Below, piece by piece: positions 57,712 to 64,000 of a stretch of DNA of 64,000 nt. Location of the stretch: positions 12,477,289-12,541,288 of the forward strand of contig NC_045146.1 in NCBI RefSeq assembly GCF_008831285.2. Direction: 5' to 3'. A program made the translations under genes and the position numbers. Position 1 is the first letter of the stretch. Every line of letters starts with the position of its first letter. This DNA comes from Nymphaea colorata (lineage: Eukaryota > Streptophyta > Magnoliopsida > Nymphaeales > Nymphaeaceae). The notes below the pieces were generated by a model. That model saw only the letters and a list, made by a program, of their open reading frames with translations, was not told the DNA's origin and did no database searches.

Positions 57712-60700
57712 AGTAACAGTGTGTGAAATCCATTGAACATGAGATTGATGGAATACGTCTCCCAAGGTACGAAAACAAAAGTTTTCATATATTAACCGTT
57801 TGACATTGTTACATTGACAGTAGCTGAAATCTTCAAAATTTTGAGTTTTGTGCATGAATTTTTTTCAAAGAAGTCTCTTTATCTATGAAAGTTCGATACA
57901 ATGGTAAACAGGCTGCTGGCTGCAAAGTTGCTGTAAGTAACCGAAGGGGGCTGGGGTAATGAGGGTTGAAGCATCTTGCTGTCGCTCATTGCAAGACAGA
58001 CTTACTGCACTTGCCTGAACGAATCTAATGGATTCTTACACTACAGTGATCACACGAGTAAACAGGCATTGCCTTGTTCAACTAAATGGATTCTCCATTC
58101 GGAACCCCTTTATTTTACTTAACGTTGCCAAGAACACAGTTTGTTTCACAGAACCTTGTTCGTCAAAATAAGCTATTCCCGAGGAAGGTAACACTTGTTA
58201 AGTGCAATAATCAACGTAAGAAGAGAAATGTGGAAGCCGACATTAGTGCAATAATAATCTTTGGGACGGAAGATTCTACTTCTGGGACAGCAATCCTGCT
58301 ATCGAAACCCTTTGGTTGAGTTTGAGGTGCCAATTAATTCATTCTTGTCATGGGATTCACTTTGTAAAAAGAGATCTTGCTGGCCTGTCTTGTTTCAGAT
58401 CCTGTTTTTTGTGTTGTTTGGTTCTTTTGGATTTCGTACAGGTTTTATTCCTTCATTCTTTCATAATACCCCTCAGCAGGATTGCATCGTAATTTAATGT
58501 GCCAAAAATTTGACACATTGAAGTGATATAGATTCTTTCAGTAACCGAAAGCAGAAAAACAACCTTACATTTTTCTGAAGGATACATCTGCATCCGTTTC
58601 TTCCATGGACTTTTCAACGGAGGAACTTAAATATGGTTAATTCAGATTGTAGATAAGTTATAAGCGATGAAGTCATTCATCTGCTCCGTTGCGAAAGCAA
58701 GCAAAATGAGTTTCTTTGAAGGGATGACTGAGAACCATGAAATTATTTCAGACTTTCGAGTTAAAAGAAATCAAGAGTTTAATGACCCACCCTGCTCATT
58801 GTGCATAGTTAAGCCATCTGCCTACTCCCAGCTTGTCAATAGGAATCACTCTTTTTAGTCATTTGTGAAGCACTGTAGATGATTAAACACTGTAAATAAT
58901 GTCAGTAAAACATTGTGATGCACTGCCTTCTTGATTGTAAAGTTTAACCTTTTTCGTAACTTCCAAAGGCGCCAGTACCTTGTGACTTTCTTTTCCTTTT
59001 CCACAATAAAGAAACCAGAGGTCTTTTCAATGAGGGGCACTTTCACCGTGTCTTACTCTATGTCTGTTGGCAAGTTTGAACTTTCGCAGGAAAAAGTTTC
59101 AGGATGCACTGAACAGGGAAGATTTCCACCGAAAGAGGAGAAGGCCTTCACTGTAATAACAGCTTAAAACCACTTTCACCATTTTCAGAGAAACCCCTCT
59201 TGGTTGGGACGCCCAACTGGTGTATCTTTAACCTGTTGTACCTACGGTCGCCTCCTTGACAGCGTAAAAGACGGTTAAGGCTCCTTGAATTATGCTTGAG
59301 TGCAGACTGGGGGTGCAATGGGTTCTTAATGTATGGCCAGCCATCTAGTAGCCCAGGTCTCTTCCCAGTTGGTGACACCAAAGTCCGGCTAAACATCTAG
59401 CCACAGGTTCCGGAGGAAATTCGACGAGAACTGGTCCCTCTAGCTGCTTTTTTGAGAGGGCCAAGCTCCATGAGGTAACGGCTGTCAAGACTGACTACGA
59501 AGTAAAGACTTGTTCTCAACAACCACAAACTTTTCTACCATTGCCATGATCTAAAGAAACATCAGAATACCTCATTGATCATGGTTTGTCATTACGAACA
59601 CTATTCCATGGCTCTGCTGTTATGAAACTGGTAATGATGCATAAGTGATTTTCAATCTTTCGCTGATAGCAGGACCTAAGCTCCTCAAGTGCTTTCAGGA
59701 GGAGAAATTCAGCCTAGACCGATCTTACTTCAGCTAATGCATTATGTATGGATGTCAGTCGCCTCATTACATGATTAACCGACTCGGGCTCATTTGCTGA
59801 TAGTGATATTCTGCATCCTCAAAGAGCAAAAAATCAAACAAGTGGCTGGATATGACCTTGAGGCAGGCACTTCAATTACAGGAAAGAAATTTGGAAGTAC
59901 TGCTACATGTACCAGCCATCATCAAGCTTGTCCATCCTAGAAAGTGGACATGGAGACACAGTCAGTCAGATAACACCGCCATAGGTCCAATATCTTATAT
60001 TCTTTAAATCTCTCAACATAGCAAGTGTTTGATACTATTTTGAAGATCAAAACGCCCATTAGTACGTCATGGACAAGCATCCTCTGTTTATGAGGAAGAC
60101 CCTTCCTCCTAATAGTTAAGAAACTAAATGCATGTGACTTCTCTGTTGAAAATAGATTTAGACCAAACATAGTTCGTCTAAATGAGGGTGGAGAAATGGA
60201 TTATTAATAAAGCATTAGATGAAGAGCATCTTCGATCTGCAACTGACCGAACAGAGTCCAACTTCCCATTTTTTGACTACTAAGATTGTTCTACAACATG
60301 TAAATATATGGCACTAACATGTCACAAATAACAAGAACAGAGAAAGTCCTCCCATACATCAGCAACCCCAAACTGATCAACAGGCAGCGTAACTTACAGT
60401 TATGCAGCTACTAAGGTGCCAACGACATGACTCAGGCAATCATTTGAATAAGAACCAAGCATTTTTTTTTTTTTAGCACAACACAGCTGCCAGACCACAA
60501 CATAAGAGATAATAAAAATACTTTCAGAACAGAAAGGTGATGCGAAAGATACTCACAAAACTGAAAATCGTGACGACGCTTTTCTATTGTAGTGATCTAC
60601 AGTTAAAGAGGCCAAACTATGACCGAATGTCGTTCTTGCTTGATCCATCAACTACCAGTTTCAGCTCGCAGTATTGAAATTGTCTTCCATCAGGTGGCTA

Positions 60701-61322
60701 GATTACAATCTCCCTTCCAAACAGGGTACAGGAACAATAAACTTAAGACCCTTTGATATACAAACAAATAATATGAATTCATGATGTCACCGAAATGCTG
60801 AATGAAGTTATGGCCACCATTCGAAATCACCAAAGATCAGATCACTTGAACAGAACAAAGGATGAGGAGGAAGCGGGTTACATCCGAAAAATTCTTATAA
60901 CAAATTAATTATGTCCTTTAGGTGAACCATCTTACCGGTAACAAAACACTAGAAGAATGCTGCCTTTGACTCTCAAAAAGACACTGAATCTTGGAAGTGG
61001 CACGAAGGGATCAAAATGCAGGGAAGGACTCGATGCAAGCAAAGAATCAATAAGGCTTCCTGGAGTGCAACCTTCTAATGCGAGAAAGATCAATCGGAAA
61101 ATAAAAAAAAATATGACATTATTATATTGTTAATCACAGTACAAATTGAAGAAAATATCCCTTAAGATCATATTTACAGTCCATATTCCAATAAACAAGT
61201 ATATTTGATATGTAATATAAACCTAGATCCTTATTAAGAACTGCAGAGTAAGATCCCTTTAAAACTGTACACAACTTTTCCATCCACCCGATCAACTTCT
61301 CTCCTCAGTCCAGAAAACGCTC

Positions 61323-62485
61323 TCAAGGAAGAGGGAAGTCATCCATGTCCAAGTAATTGAACGGCAAATCATCCATTGGATTTTTGTTCTTGAATTTTGG
61401 GTCTACGAAACCTTTCACTTCATGGAAGAGATTCAAGTTATCAACCAGCTTGTGGAAGATATTGCAGCCTGCACACTGTTGAAGAGAATTGGAAAATTGA
61501 AACAATAACTCGGGCTGTCTAGAACGACCGTAACACACAAAAGCATTCATAAAGGAGTGCCCGTATTCAATCTATCATAATCTAAACCAATAAACTTATA
61601 GAAACGCAGAAGTGTTGCCTACTTTGCTTCAAACGGGACGAAGCAGGACATTCAAAAAAAGCAATTTTTTGCTGGTTCGTGTTTATTTCAATCAAATAAT
61701 GGTTTCCAGAAACAACCACAAGATTCAGAAGGGGATCGATACCTGCACAAAGACGGTGCCATCAGTGTAAGCATGAGGATTAATGGCGCGAGTGGTGCGC
61801 TGCCCGCAAACGTTGCACGTGAAGGCGACCCTCATTCGACGCCGAGGAGACTTGGTGAAGAGGGACCATGGGAAGGTCGACACCTGCGGCGCACCTGATT
61901 CCGGCTCATTGGCACCGGCCGGAATCGGTGGGCCTTCCATCCCAGAATCTGTTGTCCATCCCCTACGGGCGGCGCTCAGAACCAAGCCCATTGCTTCGTC
62001 CTGTATTCATCCCAACAAGCCAGGTGCTTTTTAGCAATTCCTTTTGCAATCAGAACGACAGTTGAGATTGAGAGAGAGAGAGAGAGCAGGAGAAGAGAGA
62101 CCTTGGAAAGGCGAGAGAAGGAAACTTTATCTTTGAACAGAGGGATAAGTGTATGGTTTTCCGAGTCGGGAGATGATGGGTCCTCCGACTCCGAACTGCC
62201 ACCTTGCCGACCTGAGAAATATTCAACAACGGTACAACATAGGCGTCGATATAAAGAAAGAGAGAGGGGGAGAGAGAGAGGGAAGGAGGGATATATACCG
62301 GAAAAGGAGTTATTTCTGCTGGAAAAGAGGACAGGGAAATGGGAGTGGTGGTGGTTGCCACCGGGAGATGACGGAAGGGAGAGGCTGCTGCATACGACAC
62401 TCGCTGTTGTAGCCTTTCGATGAATTCTGACGGCCGATGTCGAAGATCGGCAGATGGTTGCCACAGGGGCAGCGAGAGCCTCCAT
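61323..62485 (-). CDS. Zim17/DNL-type zinc-ribbon protein, probably organellar (four exons, 235 aa)
   Basis: The DNL (Zim17/Hep1) zinc ribbon binds organellar Hsp70 and keeps it soluble. Minus-strand exons are 62485-62299, 62211-62102, 62000-61743 and 61475-61323, all GT-AG and in frame, giving 235 aa. The N-terminal 60 residues are rich in Ser, Ala, Thr and Arg with few acidic residues, suggesting a plastid or mitochondrial presequence; plant homologues include chloroplast forms. The zinc ribbon covers about 155-205 and starts RVAFTCNVCGQRTTRAINPH. The two Cys pairs are at 161/164 and 186/189, followed by FHKLVDNLNLF, the diagnostic HKLxDNL-type motif. The tail (about 206-235) is acidic and ends LDMDDFPLP. 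The ATG at 62485 follows a GA-repeat leader, and no earlier ATG is in frame nearby. Intron 3 splits the zinc ribbon between its two Cys pairs. Confidence 0.9.
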
Positions 62486-63820
62486 TTCCACAAACAGAGA
62501 GAGAGAGAGAGAGAGGGAGGGAGATCAAGGTGTCCAAGGTGCCCCCCAACAGCCTAAAAATATCAGGCTCGCTTTGGGGTTGCACTTATCCCACCAACCA
62601 TTTCTATTGTTGGCCCACGGAATCAATCGAACCCGCCATGGTGTTTTCGACTTCACGTGAGAGAGGATGCCTCCTCTCGTTCATCTCTGAAGATGAATGG
62701 TGAACAAGCACCTAATTTGCGGACCTCCCCATACGACGCTCTGCAATTGGCGCTGAGCTTTGGGCTCAACTGAAGAATATCTGGCATCACACATTTTTAA
62801 TTTTTATACTTTTGGTTTCTGTTATTTGAAGAATGAAGATAAAGCTAGAAATCTGAAACTTGAGCTATCTTAGTTTTTTTTCTCTTCTGTTCATAGGTAA
62901 ATTTGGGGAGGGTTGTACACATTGAGAATTTCTGAATCTTCCCCATCTTCAGTATGTGCATCTGTGTAACGTATACAGGCTTTAATTCTGAACCCCGGGA
63001 ACAAAGGAAGGAGATGAAGTTTCACCTCTCCATGCACCTCAAGTCCTGTTTTTACCCAAACCTCAACCATTTACATCCATATCTATTGGCCGAGTATGGG
63101 GCCTTTCTTTTCTTCAAAACCAACCGGAGGTGAAATCCTAATCTCTTTGGAGCAGCAGTAGCAGATCGTTACTAAATCATACAACTAAAGCTCAGTCGGC
63201 AAGAAAAAGGAAAAGAACACCTATTATATTTGAATCCAACATGACACATTAGATGTATTACCAAATCTCAAAACTGGTAGCTCAACCGTTTATTTGGGAC
63301 TTTGACTCAAGGTTCTGAGGTACACTGCTTCCATAATTGTAGTTTGATTCAGAATTATGAACATTTATAATAAAAGTTTAAGGGACATAGCTCAAACGAA
63401 TGAACTGCGGTATGTTTTGATTCAATTTTCGAGGGGTTATGTTCTTATACCATAAGAAAGGTGGATTCTAAGTGTAAGTTGAAGTATATAGAGATCTAAC
63501 CATTCCGTAGCAAGAAACCTCTGAACAATTAGAAACAATAAAAAGAATGGAAACTTTGGCTTTCGCTCAAACAATGAGATTAATTTTCCAACTCAACCAA
63601 ACAACCTATAATTATAATAAAAACCGTTAGCCATTAAAATCTACCACATGCATCACAGATTTTGCTAGTGGCCGTGTCAGAAATTTGTATGTAATTTTTT
63701 TTACTTAAACGGAGGCTAACGAAATTTTAACGTTCATTTGGTATATACTTTTAAGCAAATAGTATGTGGGGAGGGGGGATTTCAAATTATTTGAGAAACA
63801 TAAACGGCAATTTGGAAATA
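62486..63820. other. Intergenic region upstream of the Zim17-like gene
   Basis: Adjacent to the Zim17-like start there is a GA microsatellite (about 62492-62522) that lies in its 5' leader. The remainder is AT-rich with no recognisable gene, RNA or mobile element. Confidence 0.5.
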
Positions 63821-64000
63821 GCTACTGTTCAAAAACTCCATCCGGTGTCCCCGCTCGGGAGCCCTTCACCGCCTTTTGCTGGCTCGGCGATTGGACGATG
63901 GCGACGGCGCCGCTGTTGTTCGGCCGTCCGGCATTGACCACACTCAGGCCACCACCATGCACTTCAGCACCTTCGAGTATCTCGGCCTGGAGCAAGAGGG
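63821..64000 (+). CDS. Possible 5' end of a gene, cut by the window edge
   Basis: GC content rises sharply over the last 180 bases, as at the start of other genes here. Two plus-strand frames stay open to the edge. One starts at ATG 63898 and reads MATAPLLFGRPALTTLRPPP, with Ser, Thr, Pro and Arg but no acidic residue, like a plastid transit peptide. The other is open from about 63821 and reads SGIDHTQATTMHFSTFEYLG near its end. I cannot assign a family to either, and only one can be the true frame. Confidence 0.3.

Larger units (their letters stand above)
55261..61322. other. Six-kilobase intergenic region
   Basis: No gene of known family was recognised on either strand. Frames of 60-137 codons at 55.9-57.7, 58.1-58.5 and 59.1-59.4 kb overlap each other and lack homology that I can see. 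Repeats are a partial duplication at 55.43-55.55 kb (ATATAGA...AATCAAGTGG), a 94-bp diverged duplication at 56.74-56.92 kb and a 28-bp tandem repeat at 57.63-57.71 kb. A C-homopolymer stretch lies near 56547. The part nearest 61.3 kb is probably the 3' UTR and flank of the Zim17-like gene. An unannotated non-coding transcript cannot be excluded. Confidence 0.45.

Noticed and set aside
59148-59396. 82-codon minus-strand frame with a fairly protein-like composition
   Set aside because: No motif, no ATG context or splice signals that join it to other exons, and no family that I know.

Overview
This window is nuclear DNA of a flowering plant. It contains spliced genes with long AT-rich introns, an intronless nuclear plastocyanin gene with a plastid and thylakoid targeting sequence, plant-type N-glycan processing, a plant U-box/ARM ubiquitin ligase, and plant-style repeats (CT/GA-rich 5' leaders, MITE-like elements, LTR fragments). 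I cannot place the species more closely from the sequence alone. Nothing looks bacterial or organellar.

Layout from left to right. 1-2.0 kb is repeat-rich intergenic DNA. 2.0-5.5 kb (minus) is a six-exon VMA22/CCDC115-like V-ATPase assembly factor. 7.6-10.2 kb (minus) is a gene related to the uncharacterised Arabidopsis protein At5g43822; it carries an apparent 1-nt frameshift and its middle exons are poorly recognisable. 11.3-23.2 kb (plus) is a complete 18-exon N-acetylglucosaminyltransferase I (GnT I) gene encoding 444 aa. 23.2-33.4 kb is intergenic and full of old repeats. 33.5-39.6 kb (plus) is a three-exon PUB43/PUB44 (SAUL1)-type ligase of 816 aa. 42.1-51.6 kb (plus) is a 12-exon LPA3-like DUF1995 chloroplast protein of 388 aa. 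54.5-55.0 kb (minus) is plastocyanin. 55-61.3 kb is intergenic. 61.3-62.5 kb (minus) is a four-exon Zim17/DNL-type zinc-ribbon protein. The last ~180 bases are GC-rich and may be the 5' end of another gene cut by the window edge.

The neighbours do not form a pathway. Two plastid photosynthesis genes (LPA3-like and plastocyanin) lie tail to tail, and two genes that act at or around the Golgi/endomembrane system (VMA22-like, GnT I) lie within 10 kb of each other, but I see no sign that this is more than chance. I found no new multi-gene system.

The most striking signal is in RNA splicing. The GnT I gene has a 104-nt intron that fits the minor-spliceosome AT-AC (U12) class almost perfectly; it interrupts the codon just before the conserved WDDW active-site motif. 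The same gene also uses two probable GC-AG introns, and the LPA3-like gene has an intron with a U12-like GT donor. Exon boundaries below were derived by hand from reading-frame continuity and remembered protein families, without alignment tools.
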